In this document: one piece after another, positions 26,217-34,799 of the stretch | How the letters are laid out: each line of letters opens with the position of its first letter | Position numbering within the stretch: the stretch's first letter is position 1 | NCBI RefSeq assembly: GCF_000518485.1 | Contig: NZ_KI912443.1 | Span: 277,205-341,204, forward strand | Source: Olleya marilimosa CAM030 | GTDB lineage: Bacteria > Bacteroidota > Bacteroidia > Flavobacteriales > Flavobacteriaceae | Direction: 5' to 3' | DNA: 64,000 nucleotides | Made by a program: the position numbers and the translations under genes | Notes under the pieces: generated by a model | Seen by the model: only the letters and a program-made list of their open reading frames with translations | The model's database searches: none | Told to the model about the DNA's origin: nothing

Positions 26217-28172
26217 TTGATAACAAAATCTACCATAGACCAAGTATATGAAACAGCCAGACTGGAAGAGGTTATTGGTGATTTTGTTCAGCTAAAAAAA
26301 GCTGGAAGTAATTTTAAAGGATTAAGTCCTTTTTCAGATGAGCGTTCGCCTAGTTTTGTTGTGTCTCCAGTTAAGCAGATCTGGAAAGATTTTTCAAGTG
26401 GAAAAGGCGGGAATGTTGTGGCCTTTTTAATGGAGCATGAACATTTTACTTACCCAGAAGCAATAAAATATTTAGCTAAAAAATATAACATTGAAATTGA
26501 AGAAACAGAGCAATCTAACGAGCAAAAACAAGCACAAGACAAACGTGAGAGCTTATATTTAGTTAGTGAGTTTGCTAATAATTATTTTCAAAATATACTT
26601 CATAATACAGATCAAGGTAAAGCTATAGGTTTAAGTTATTTTAAGGAGCGTGGTTTTACCACAGAAACTATCAAAAAGTTTGAACTTGGTTATAGTTTAG
26701 ATCAATGGAGTGCCTTCACTGATGCAGCCTTAAAAAAAGGATATAATTTAGATTTTTTAGAAGCTACAGGATTAACCATAGTTAAGGAAAACAAACAATT
26801 TGATCGTTTTAAAGGTCGTGTTATGTTCCCTATACAAAGTATGAGTGGTCGTGTTTTAGGATTTGGTGGTCGTATTTTAACCAATGATAAAAAAGCTGCC
26901 AAATATTTAAATAGTCCAGAAAGTGACCTTTACCATAAAAGTAAAGTGCTGTATGGTATTTATCATGCAAAACAAACCATTGCAAAGGAGGATAATTGTT
27001 ATTTAGTAGAAGGTTATACAGATGTTATCCAATTCCATCAAACAGGAATTAAAAACGTTGTATCAAGTTCTGGTACAGCATTAACTAGCGATCAAATAAG
27101 GTTAATCAATCGTTTAACAAAAAATATTACAGTCTTATTTGATGGTGATGCAGCAGGTATGAGAGCCTCTTTAAGAGGTATAGATTTAATCCTTGAACAA
27201 GGTATGAATGTTAAAGTTTGTACTTTTCCAGAGGGAGAAGATCCAGATAGTTTTGCTAAATCAAACACACTAGAAGAACTAACAGCCTATTTAGATCAAA
27301 ATGCTAAGGATTTTATACAGTTTAAAGCTTCGGTTTTATATGAAAGTGCTAAAAACGATCCAATAAAAAAGGCTGAAACAATTAGAGATATTGTAAATAG
27401 TATTGCTAAAATTCCGGATAGGATTAAAACAGAAATTTACATCCAAGAGTGTGCTAGAATCATGGATATAAGTGAGGAGGTGTTGTTTTCTACTTTAGCT
27501 CAAATGACTAATAAAGAACAAAATGATGCAGCAAAACAACCTCAAAGTCCCCAAGCTTTTGAAGTCATAAAAAACCAACCACCAGTTAAAAAGGTTGATG
27601 TGCAATATACGCTAGAGCGAAAAATTATTGAGATATTACTACTTTACGGAAACAGAAAAGAAGATTTTGAAGATCTAGTTTTAAAAGAAGCAGATAATGG
27701 GCAATTAGAGTTAGAGCCAGTCATACAAGAAGCCAAAGTATTTGAAAAGATATACTTAGACCTTCAAGAGGACGAAATGGAGTTTTTAAACCCACAATTT
27801 AAGGACATTTATTTTGCAATAATTGAAGCTTTAAATCAAAATCCAGAATTTAAAATAGAAAGTATAATAAATACTATAGATCCTATTTTAGCCTCAGAAA
27901 TTACGTCTATTTTAATGGAAGATGAGCGTTATTCGTTGTCTGATTGGCATCGTAATAACATTTTTCCAAAAACTAAAGCAGATACCGTATCGCAATTAGT
28001 TAGCGAGACTATTTTGACTTTACGTTGTTTTTTGATAGATCAAAAAGTATCACAATTTCAAAAAGAAACATTACAAGATAAAAACATGATAAACCGAGAA
28101 ATCTTAGAGGAAGTCAAAGATTACTCGGGTTTAAAAATGTTGCTGTCCAGAAAGCTTAATAGGGCTTTATAA
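26217..28172 (+). CDS. dnaG: DNA primase, zinc ligands replaced
   Basis: 651 aa. Synthesises RNA primers at the replication fork. TTG start; the conserved MITKSTIDQV begins here. The N-terminal domain should hold a CHC2 zinc ribbon, but the four ligand positions are Ser37, Ser40, Asp58 and Ser61 (GLSPFSDERSPSF, IWKDFSSGKGG). The rest is intact: TOPRIM with LVEGYTDV (about 264-271) and VLFDGDAAG, and a C-terminal helicase-interaction domain. The frame is open throughout, so it is not a pseudogene; the domain probably folds without zinc. Its 3' end overlaps the convergent regulator gene by 6 nt. Confidence 0.93.
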   Translation: MITKSTIDQVYETARLEEVIGDFVQLKKAGSNFKGLSPFSDERSPSFVVSPVKQIWKDFSSGKGGNVVAFLMEHEHFTYPEAIKYLAKKYNIEIEETEQSNEQKQAQDKRESLYLVSEFANNYFQNILHNTDQGKAIGLSYFKERGFTTETIKKFELGYSLDQWSAFTDAALKKGYNLDFLEATGLTIVKENKQFDRFKGRVMFPIQSMSGRVLGFGGRILTNDKKAAKYLNSPESDLYHKSKVLYGIYHAKQTIAKEDNCYLVEGYTDVIQFHQTGIKNVVSSSGTALTSDQIRLINRLTKNITVLFDGDAAGMRASLRGIDLILEQGMNVKVCTFPEGEDPDSFAKSNTLEELTAYLDQNAKDFIQFKASVLYESAKNDPIKKAETIRDIVNSIAKIPDRIKTEIYIQECARIMDISEEVLFSTLAQMTNKEQNDAAKQPQSPQAFEVIKNQPPVKKVDVQYTLERKIIEILLLYGNRKEDFEDLVLKEADNGQLELEPVIQEAKVFEKIYLDLQEDEMEFLNPQFKDIYFAIIEALNQNPEFKIESIINTIDPILASEITSILMEDERYSLSDWHRNNIFPKTKADTVSQLVSETILTLRCFLIDQKVSQFQKETLQDKNMINREILEEVKDYSGLKMLLSRKLNRAL

Positions 28173-28796
28173 ATCTAGGCTTTTTGCTTGGTTAACTAAA
28201 TCAATTAAGTTAGTAACGTTAAGCTTTTTCATTAGCCTAGCACGATAAGTACTAACTGTTTTTTCATTAATTTGTAATTCCTCAGCAATTTCTTTGTTAC
28301 GTCTACCATTAGATAAAAGTTTTAAAACTTCAACCTCTCTGGTCGATAGTTTTTTGTAGTAATTACTTTTACCAGAATTTTTATCCAATGCAATTTTTCT
28401 AGATAAATTTGGGCTTATATAAAGTCCTCCCAAATATACTTTCATAATGGCATCTTTTAAAGTTAACAAGTCAGTGGACTTATTTACATAACCGTCTGCT
28501 CCAGCTTTTATAGCACTAACAGCATAAACTTCCTCTTGCTGTGCGCTGTAAATAATAACTTTTACTTCTGGGTTTTCTTTTTTAATGCGACGTAATACGC
28601 TTATACCATTTAATTTTGGTAAGTCAATTTCGCAAAGTAAGATGTCTGTTGTGTACTGTTTTAGTGCGTCAAAAATAGCCTCACCATCTGCAACTGCTTG
28701 GACAAATTTTATGTCTCTAGAGTTAGCAAATAGCAATTCCAGTCCTTTAGTTACTATAGGATGATTATCCGCAACCATTAGTTTAACCATGGTCAA
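28167..28796 (-). CDS. NarL/LuxR-type response regulator with atypical receiver
   Basis: 209 aa. Receiver domain (1-120) followed by a LuxR-type HTH (about 145-205, LSTREVEVLKLLSNGRRNKEIAEELQINEKTVSTYRARLMKKL). The acidic pocket is Asp10-Asn11 instead of two acids, and the phospho-acceptor position is Glu56 (LLCEIDLP) instead of Asp; Lys in VNKS is kept. No histidine kinase is adjacent. It may act without phosphorylation, with Glu mimicking the phosphorylated state. Target genes unknown. Confidence 0.88.
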   Translation of the reverse strand: MTMVKLMVADNHPIVTKGLELLFANSRDIKFVQAVADGEAIFDALKQYTTDILLCEIDLPKLNGISVLRRIKKENPEVKVIIYSAQQEEVYAVSAIKAGADGYVNKSTDLLTLKDAIMKVYLGGLYISPNLSRKIALDKNSGKSNYYKKLSTREVEVLKLLSNGRRNKEIAEELQINEKTVSTYRARLMKKLNVTNLIDLVNQAKSLDL

Positions 28797-28890
28797 TTCG
28801 TTTTTTAAAGGCCTTTTTAATTAAAAAAAGACTTGAGTTATAGAAATAATAATAGCGTCGTAAAGGTATATAAAATTATAGGATTACGGA

Positions 28891-29682
28891 CTATTTGATT
28901 AAATCTTTAGGTATTTCGCAAACAGGAATAGCAATCATTTTGTGTAAATTGTTGGTATTGTATCGTTTAAAAATTTTAAAGACTTCTAATTCTCTACCGT
29001 TAAAGTCAGATTCAGTCTTACCTTCGTCATTCATATTCATTGCCCACTCTAATTCTGGGTATGATGCACCAATTTGGTCTTCGTCACTTCTAGCATCTCC
29101 AAATAAACCATCACTAGGTGCAGCTTTCATAATAGATTCCGGGACTTTTAAAAATTCACCTATTTTGTACACTTCGCTTTTCATTAAATCAGCAATAGGA
29201 CTTAAATCCACACCACCATCACCATATTTTGTGTAAAAACCAACACCAAAATCTTCTACTTTGTTACCAGTTCCGGCAACCAATAAACCTAATAAACCTG
29301 CATGATAATATAACGTAGTCATACGCAAGCGTGCACGTGTGTTGGCAAGAGCCATGTCAACCACTTCTTGTTTTCCTTCTAAAGACACTTCAGTTTTAAA
29401 CTCTTCAAAAACTGGTGTTAAATCGGATATTATACCTTCAACGTTAGGATAACGTTTTTTTAACTGTTTAATATGTTCTTGACCTCTAGACACATGACTT
29501 GCAGCTTGGTGTATTGGCATTTCTACACATAATACCTTTAAGCCAGTCTCAGCACATAGTGTTGAGGTTACAGCGCTATCAATTCCGCCAGATATACCTA
29601 CAACAAAACCATTTACTTTTGCGTTAGTAGCATATGTTTTTAACCAATTTACAATATGTTTTACAACTTTTTCTGTTTGCAT
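28891..29682 (-). CDS. nadE: NH3-dependent NAD+ synthetase
   Basis: 263 aa from ATG 29682; a TTG two codons upstream is less likely. Amidates deamido-NAD+ using ammonia. The P-loop SGGIDSAV (about 32-39), GTGNKVEDFGVGF and the SPIADLMKSEVYKIG region are the family hallmarks. There is no glutaminase domain, so ammonia must be free or supplied by a partner. Divergent from gldB. Confidence 0.93.
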   Translation of the reverse strand: MQTEKVVKHIVNWLKTYATNAKVNGFVVGISGGIDSAVTSTLCAETGLKVLCVEMPIHQAASHVSRGQEHIKQLKKRYPNVEGIISDLTPVFEEFKTEVSLEGKQEVVDMALANTRARLRMTTLYYHAGLLGLLVAGTGNKVEDFGVGFYTKYGDGGVDLSPIADLMKSEVYKIGEFLKVPESIMKAAPSDGLFGDARSDEDQIGASYPELEWAMNMNDEGKTESDFNGRELEVFKIFKRYNTNNLHKMIAIPVCEIPKDLIK

Positions 29683-29709
29683 AATCAAAGAATTTAAAGC
29701 AAAGTATAG

Positions 29710-29717
29710 TACCTTTG
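29710..29717 (+). promoter_or_regulatory. -7 element of gldB
   Basis: Perfect TACCTTTG, 56 nt before the gldB ATG. No clear -33 at the standard distance. Confidence 0.4.
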
Positions 29718-29773
29718 CCTAACAAAAATAAAGTAATCCTATTAGTAATAAAAATTAAGCGACCTTAAGTTTT

Positions 29774-30736
29774 ATGAGAGTATTCATTTTAATAATATCA
29801 TTATTTTTTACATTGTTTTCTTGTCAAGATGATAATAAACAAGCTAGCCAAATAGCAAAGATTAATGTAAATCTTGATGTGGAGCGTTTTGATATCGCTT
29901 TCGCGGAAGCTAAGCCACAGGATTTATCACAATTAAAAAAAACATTTCCATTTATGTTTCCAAAGCAATTTGATGATGACTTTTGGATTCAAAAAATGAA
30001 TGATACGTTACAGATTCAATTAAGTGAAGAGACTATTAAAAAATTTCCAAATCTTAAAACTGAAACTCAAGAGATTAAGCAATTGTTTCAGCATTTAAAA
30101 TATTATTTTCCAAATTTTAAAACACCAAGACTTATTACTTCTACCTCTGATGTTGATTACCGTAATAAAGTAATAGTAACAGATACGATTGCTATTTTAG
30201 AATTAGACACTTATTTAGGACCAGATCATTTTTTTTATCAAGGACTACAAACTTACATTACTGCTAACATGAAACCTGAGCAGATTGTAGTAGACTTGGC
30301 AGATGCCTATGCTAAAAAAATGATATTAAATTCCAAAAGATCAAATCTATTAGATGAGATGATTTACTCAGGAAAACTATTGTATTTAAAAGATATGATT
30401 ATACCATTTAAAACAGACGCTCAAAAAATAGGATATACGCAACAGCAGTTAGATTGGGTAACTGTTAACCAGGAGCAAATCTGGCAATACTTTATAGAAA
30501 AAGAGTTGTTGTATAGTACAGATTCTAAATTACCTAATCGTTTTATTAATCCTGCGCCTTTCTCTAAATTTTATTTAGCAGAGATAGATAATGAATCACC
30601 CGGAAAAGTAGGACAATTTGTAGGCTGGCAAATTGTTAAAGCCTACATGGATAACAATGATGTTACATTAACAGAATTGCTTAACACACCAGCACAAACC
30701 GTATTTAATAAATCTAAATATAAACCAAGACAGTAA
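29774..30736 (+). CDS. gldB: Gliding motility lipoprotein GldB
   Basis: 320 aa. N-terminal lipobox LFTLFSC (Cys at about residue 17) anchors it in the envelope. The sequence (VERFDIAFAEAKPQDLSQLKKTFPFMFPKQFDDDFW, LGPDHFFYQGLQTYI, GKVGQFVGWQIVKAYM) follows GldB of Flavobacterium, which is needed for gliding and folds like a metal-less metallopeptidase relative. It overlaps gldC by 1 nt, the same order as in known gliders. It contains one copy of the CGCTTTCGCGGAA element. Confidence 0.9.
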   Translation: MRVFILIISLFFTLFSCQDDNKQASQIAKINVNLDVERFDIAFAEAKPQDLSQLKKTFPFMFPKQFDDDFWIQKMNDTLQIQLSEETIKKFPNLKTETQEIKQLFQHLKYYFPNFKTPRLITSTSDVDYRNKVIVTDTIAILELDTYLGPDHFFYQGLQTYITANMKPEQIVVDLADAYAKKMILNSKRSNLLDEMIYSGKLLYLKDMIIPFKTDAQKIGYTQQQLDWVTVNQEQIWQYFIEKELLYSTDSKLPNRFINPAPFSKFYLAEIDNESPGKVGQFVGWQIVKAYMDNNDVTLTELLNTPAQTVFNKSKYKPRQ

Positions 30737-31068
30737 TGGCTAAAATAACTTCAGAAATAACACTAAAAGTAGAGTTAGACGAAAACAGAGTGCCTGAAAA
30801 ATTAAATTGGACAGCACAAGATGGAGGCATAAAAAATGCCGAAGCTAAAGCAATGATGTTATCCGTTTGGGATAATGTAGCACAAGAATCTTTAAGAATA
30901 GATTTATGGACTAAAGATATGCCTGTGGATGAAATGAAAGTGTTTTTTCATCAAACCTTAGTAGCAATGAGTGATACTTTTAATAGAGCCACTCAGGACG
31001 AAAAAATGACTGCTACAATGAAAGATTTTTGTGACTACTTTGCAGATAAATTAGAGCTTAAAAAGTAA
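30736..31068 (+). CDS. gldC: Gliding motility protein GldC
   Basis: 110 aa small soluble protein, translationally coupled to gldB by a TAATG overlap. The sequence (TSEITLKVELDENRVPEKLNWTAQDGG, IDLWTKDMPVDEMKVFFHQTLVAMSDTFNRAT) is that of GldC, which supports but is not strictly needed for gliding. Ends at a strong terminator. Confidence 0.92.
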   Translation: MAKITSEITLKVELDENRVPEKLNWTAQDGGIKNAEAKAMMLSVWDNVAQESLRIDLWTKDMPVDEMKVFFHQTLVAMSDTFNRATQDEKMTATMKDFCDYFADKLELKK

Positions 31069-31090
31069 TTTTTTTTAAATATTTAAGAAT

Positions 31091-31122
31091 AAAAAACGCG
31101 AACCATTTGGTTCGCGTTTTTT
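31091..31122. terminator. Bidirectional terminator gldC / pruA
   Basis: AAAAAACGCGAACCA / TGGTTCGCGTTTTTT perfect stem, between convergent genes. Confidence 0.88.
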
Positions 31123-31142
31123 ATATGTTAGTTTTTATAAAA

Positions 31143-32771
31143 CTATTCTCCTAAAAAAGGATATCTGTAATCTACTGGAGTTACAAAAGTCTCTTTAATC
31201 ATTCTTGGAGATACCCAACGTAATAAATTTAAAGCACTACCTGCCTTGTCATTAGTTCCTGATGCTCTTGCACCACCAAATGGTTGTTGTCCAACAACAG
31301 CTCCTGTAGGCTTATCGTTTATATAGAAGTTTCCAGCACAGTTTTGTAATGCTTTAGTAGCTTCAACTACTGCATATCTATCTTGAGCTAAAATGGCTCC
31401 TGTTAAAGCGTACTCGCTAGTTTGATCTACTAATGTTAATGTTTCAGAAAATTTATCATCATCATATACATAAATTGTAATTACAGGACCAAATAATTCT
31501 TCACGCATTGTAGTATAGTTAGGATCTTCAGTTACAATAACTGTAGGTTCTATAAAGTAACCTTTAGTTTTGTCATGGTTTCCACCAACTATAATTTCTA
31601 CATTACTATCTGCTTTAGCTTGATCTATGTATTTAGCCAATTTATCAAAAGATCCTTCATGTATTACAGCAGTAATAAAGTTGCTTAAATCTTCTGGAGA
31701 ACCCATTTTAAAAGAGTTTACATCTTTAATTACATAATCTTTAACTTCATTCCAGATGCTTTTTGAAACATAAGCTCTAGAAGCTGCACTACATTTTTGT
31801 CCTTGAAACTCAAAAGCACCTCTTACAATAGCAGTAGCTACTTGTTTTGGGTGTGCAGTTTTATGTGCTACGATAAAATCTTTTCCACCTGTTTCTCCAA
31901 CAATTTTAGGATAAGTTTTATAGTTGTGTATGTTGTTTCCTATTTGTTTCCATAGCTCTTTAAAAACATAAGTAGAACCTGTAAAGTGTAATCCAGAAAA
32001 ATCAGGACTAGCTAAAACGGTATCTGTTATCATAACTGGATCACCAAATACAACGTTAATTACACCTGCAGGTACACCTGCTTCTTTAAATACATCCATG
32101 ATTACTTTAGCAGAATATATTTGAGAATCACTTGGTTTCCAAACAACAACATTACCCATTAGAGCCATACATGCAGGTAAGTTACCAGCAATAGCAGTAA
32201 AATTAAATGGTGTTACAGCATAAACAAATCCTTCAAGAGGTCTGTATTCTAAACGGTTCCAAGCATCACTTGTACTTTCTGGTTGGTCATGATAGATCTC
32301 AGTCATGTACTGTACGTTAAAACGTAAAAAGTCAATTAGCTCACAAGCTGCATCGATTTCTGCTTGATGTACAGTTTTTGATTGTGCTATCATTGTAGCA
32401 GCATTAATTTTAGCTCTGTAAGGACCTGCAATTAATTCGGCAGCTTTTAAAAAGATACCAGCTCTATGTTCCCAAGGTGTATCTGCCCAAGCAGTTCTAG
32501 CTTCTAAAGCAGTAGATATTGCCTGGTCAATATGTTTTTTTTCTGCAATAGCGTGTGTTCCAACAACATGTTTATGGTCATGTGGAGGAGACATTGTATG
32601 TGTTTTTTCTGTTTTAACATCTTGCCCATTAATGTACATTGGTACATCAATTTTACTGTTAAACATTGTTTTATATTCGTCTAAAACTGCTGCTCTTTCT
32701 GGAGAGCCAGGAGCGTAACTTTTTACAGGTTCATTAACAGCAATTGGTACATTGAAAAATCCTTTTCCCAT
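31143..32771 (-). CDS. pruA: L-glutamate gamma-semialdehyde dehydrogenase (P5C dehydrogenase)
   Basis: 542 aa aldehyde dehydrogenase that oxidises glutamate semialdehyde to glutamate in proline breakdown. NAD site: TPFNFTAI and GSTYVF; catalytic Glu in GETGGKD (about residue 292) and catalytic Cys in GQKCSAAS (about 328). The N-terminus VNEPVKSYAPGSPER is typical of the stand-alone P5C dehydrogenase family. PutA proline dehydrogenase is not in the window. A perfect -7 TAACTTTG lies at 32814-32807 on the minus strand. Confidence 0.93.
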   Translation of the reverse strand: MGKGFFNVPIAVNEPVKSYAPGSPERAAVLDEYKTMFNSKIDVPMYINGQDVKTEKTHTMSPPHDHKHVVGTHAIAEKKHIDQAISTALEARTAWADTPWEHRAGIFLKAAELIAGPYRAKINAATMIAQSKTVHQAEIDAACELIDFLRFNVQYMTEIYHDQPESTSDAWNRLEYRPLEGFVYAVTPFNFTAIAGNLPACMALMGNVVVWKPSDSQIYSAKVIMDVFKEAGVPAGVINVVFGDPVMITDTVLASPDFSGLHFTGSTYVFKELWKQIGNNIHNYKTYPKIVGETGGKDFIVAHKTAHPKQVATAIVRGAFEFQGQKCSAASRAYVSKSIWNEVKDYVIKDVNSFKMGSPEDLSNFITAVIHEGSFDKLAKYIDQAKADSNVEIIVGGNHDKTKGYFIEPTVIVTEDPNYTTMREELFGPVITIYVYDDDKFSETLTLVDQTSEYALTGAILAQDRYAVVEATKALQNCAGNFYINDKPTGAVVGQQPFGGARASGTNDKAGSALNLLRWVSPRMIKETFVTPVDYRYPFLGE

Positions 32772-32806
32772 GATAAGTGTTGTGTTTTTAGTTTAAAAAA
32801 TTACTG

Positions 32807-32814
32807 CAAAGTTA
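32807..32814 (-). promoter_or_regulatory. -7 element of pruA
   Basis: TAACTTTG on the minus strand, 36 nt before the pruA ATG. No clear -33. Confidence 0.4.
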
Positions 32815-32914
32815 CAATTTTTTGTTGGGTTATTACTGTTAGTAAAACCGTAAAAAAAATGGAACTATTAGTATGAAGGTTGTTTTTGGAAAGTAAAATT
32901 AAGTGGTGTTACTT

Positions 32915-33301
32915 TTAATTAAGTGCAAATGGAGCGCTTAATTTAAAAGTAGGAATGATAACTTCAAAGTTTTTTGCAGTAGTATAATTTACCATACTGT
33001 AAAAACCTTTCATTGCTCCAAAAGGAGAGGTTAGTAAGCATCCTGAAGTGTAAGTGTGCGTTTCACCTGGTTGTAAAATTGGTTTTTGACCAATAACTCC
33101 TTCGCCTGAAACTATTTCTATGTTATTTAAAGCATCATAAATAGTCCAATGTCTTGCATTAAGCTGGACAACGTCCTTGCTTTGGTTTTCAATGGTTACG
33201 TTATAGCCAAATGCGAAGTTTATTTTATAGTTTTTATAAAACGTCCCTTCAAACTTAGTTTCGACTGATATTTTTATACCTCTTGTAACTTGCTGCACCA
33301 T
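32915..33301 (-). CDS. apaG: ApaG-family protein
   Basis: 128 aa, full-length ApaG domain with an immunoglobulin-like fold (IKISVETKFEG, FAFGYNVTIENQS, ARHWTIYDALNN, GEGVIGQKPILQPGETHTYTSGCLLTSPFGAMKGFY). The GEGVxGxxPxLxPGExxxYxSG signature is clear. Biochemical role is poorly defined (linked to Co2+/Mg2+ sensitivity in enteric bacteria). Monocistronic or distantly linked to the next minus-strand gene. Confidence 0.93.
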   Translation of the reverse strand: MVQQVTRGIKISVETKFEGTFYKNYKINFAFGYNVTIENQSKDVVQLNARHWTIYDALNNIEIVSGEGVIGQKPILQPGETHTYTSGCLLTSPFGAMKGFYSMVNYTTAKNFEVIIPTFKLSAPFALN

Positions 33302-33389
33302 ATTATATGTAGTTGCTTATTGTAAAAATAAGAAATTTATATGTTTATTTTGTCGTTTTTAAGTGATTATACTTACTTAATATGCCACT

Positions 33390-34640
33390 TTAGTTGGTTA
33401 TTCCAACCGAGTTAGCTTCGCCTAAACCTATAATTTTATCATATCTAGCTCCTAACTCTCTGTAATACACCAAGACTTTGTAGTTGTTTTCTGTTTGCCA
33501 AAAACTACCTCCTATAGTGTGTTCATCTATTGTTCCATCCTTATCTACAATAGCATATTTATAGTTGTAAAAACCTTGTTTTAATTTTATAGCTACGCTG
33601 TAAATACCTTCTTCTTCAAAATGCTCAAGTTTAGTTTGTGGTTCAATATGGTAATTGTTAAAGTTTCCAAAAACGTATATGGATTGACCCTCTTTGATGT
33701 TTGGGTACTGTAATGAAAAATGAACCCAAGCGTAATCTGCTTCTGTATCTGGTTTGTCAGAGTTTAAAGCAGTAATAAAAAAGTTTCCGTTTATATCAGG
33801 ATTGTAGGTGTATTCTAGGTTAGCACGAGAGGTGTTGGTGTACAGATAAGTTTGGTATAAGTCTTCAAGACTAATATATTGCACGCCATTATTTGCTGCG
33901 CGAATTTCTTTGTTTTCAAAACTTAAAAATTCATTTCCGCCAAAAAAGCTAGAAGCTTCATTGTATCTATAGCTTAACTCGTTACCAAGTATATATTGAG
34001 GTTTTAAGTCTGTAATAGCTGTGTTTAAATTGTTATTTTGAATTATTACTGTTTTTACAGTTTCTTTTGGGTTTACAAATTGTAATTGGCCAGAACTTAT
34101 AGTAATATCTACAGATTGTTTTTGGTCTATGGTTTGGACATCACGAGAGCGTCTTATTTGTAAACCTACGTTAGCTTGTTGCTCGTATACCATAAATTTT
34201 CTACTAAAAATAATATCATCATAGTCATCATAAATGGTAATGATATAATTTCCTGTAAGTTTGATGCTTTTTGTAAATTGGTTTGGAATGCTGACTTTAT
34301 AATGAGAAAAAGTTTGCAAAGTGTTAAAAGAATTTTCGTAGGTTCTAATACGTTGCTCATCAAAACCATCTAAATATTCTGATTCAACTAATATGGAAGG
34401 TGTCCAGTCAAAATTATAGTGCTTAATTTCGTAATAATAATCATCTTCGTTACCATTTAAAACGTCAAACTCTAATAGTATGGGTTGACCTAATTGTATG
34501 ATAGGTAGCTGGCTTTCAGGTGTTCCGCCATTAAAATAAATAGTCTTAACGTAATCTGGAGGCGTGATTTCTTCAACTTGTGCAAAACATAAGGAAGTAA
34601 TAAAAAAAGTCAGAAAAGTATGTTTAATGTTATTAAGCAT
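33390..34640 (-). CDS. Type IX secretion system plug protein (DUF5103)
   Basis: 416 aa with a signal peptide (FLTFFITSLCFAQ). The sequence (IKTIYFNGG-type VKTIYFNGGTPESQLPIIQLGQPILLEFD, YYYEIKHYNFDWTPS, LDGFDEQRIRTYENSFNTLQTFSHYKVSIPN) is the DUF5103 family; a member was identified as the Plug bound to the SprA translocon of the type IX system, closing its periplasmic side. This agrees with the T9SS cargo genes in the window. Single gene, divergent from nqrA. Confidence 0.85.
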   Translation of the reverse strand: MLNNIKHTFLTFFITSLCFAQVEEITPPDYVKTIYFNGGTPESQLPIIQLGQPILLEFDVLNGNEDDYYYEIKHYNFDWTPSILVESEYLDGFDEQRIRTYENSFNTLQTFSHYKVSIPNQFTKSIKLTGNYIITIYDDYDDIIFSRKFMVYEQQANVGLQIRRSRDVQTIDQKQSVDITISSGQLQFVNPKETVKTVIIQNNNLNTAITDLKPQYILGNELSYRYNEASSFFGGNEFLSFENKEIRAANNGVQYISLEDLYQTYLYTNTSRANLEYTYNPDINGNFFITALNSDKPDTEADYAWVHFSLQYPNIKEGQSIYVFGNFNNYHIEPQTKLEHFEEEGIYSVAIKLKQGFYNYKYAIVDKDGTIDEHTIGGSFWQTENNYKVLVYYRELGARYDKIIGLGEANSVGITN

Positions 34641-34703
34641 TTACAGGCAGTTTTATACTACAAAGATAAACAAAATCTATGCCTAAAAGTTTTTCTGTAT
34701 AAA

Positions 34704-34737
34704 TTGTCAATTAATTACCTATTTATTATTAAATTTG
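34704..34737 (+). promoter_or_regulatory. nqr operon promoter
   Basis: Perfect -7 TAAATTTG at 34730-34737 with a TTG at 34704-34706 (spacing 23, slightly long). The nqrA ATG is 63 nt downstream. Confidence 0.55.
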
Positions 34738-34799
34738 CACGGATTTTTAAGCCTATAAAAATCACAATCAGTATAACTATTAACCAATAGATTTATAAT

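Noticed and set aside
26217..28172. dnaG as a pseudogene because the zinc ligands are missing
   Set aside because: The frame is intact over 651 codons, all TOPRIM motifs are present and the residues around the lost ligands are well aligned; loss of ligands looks like family divergence.
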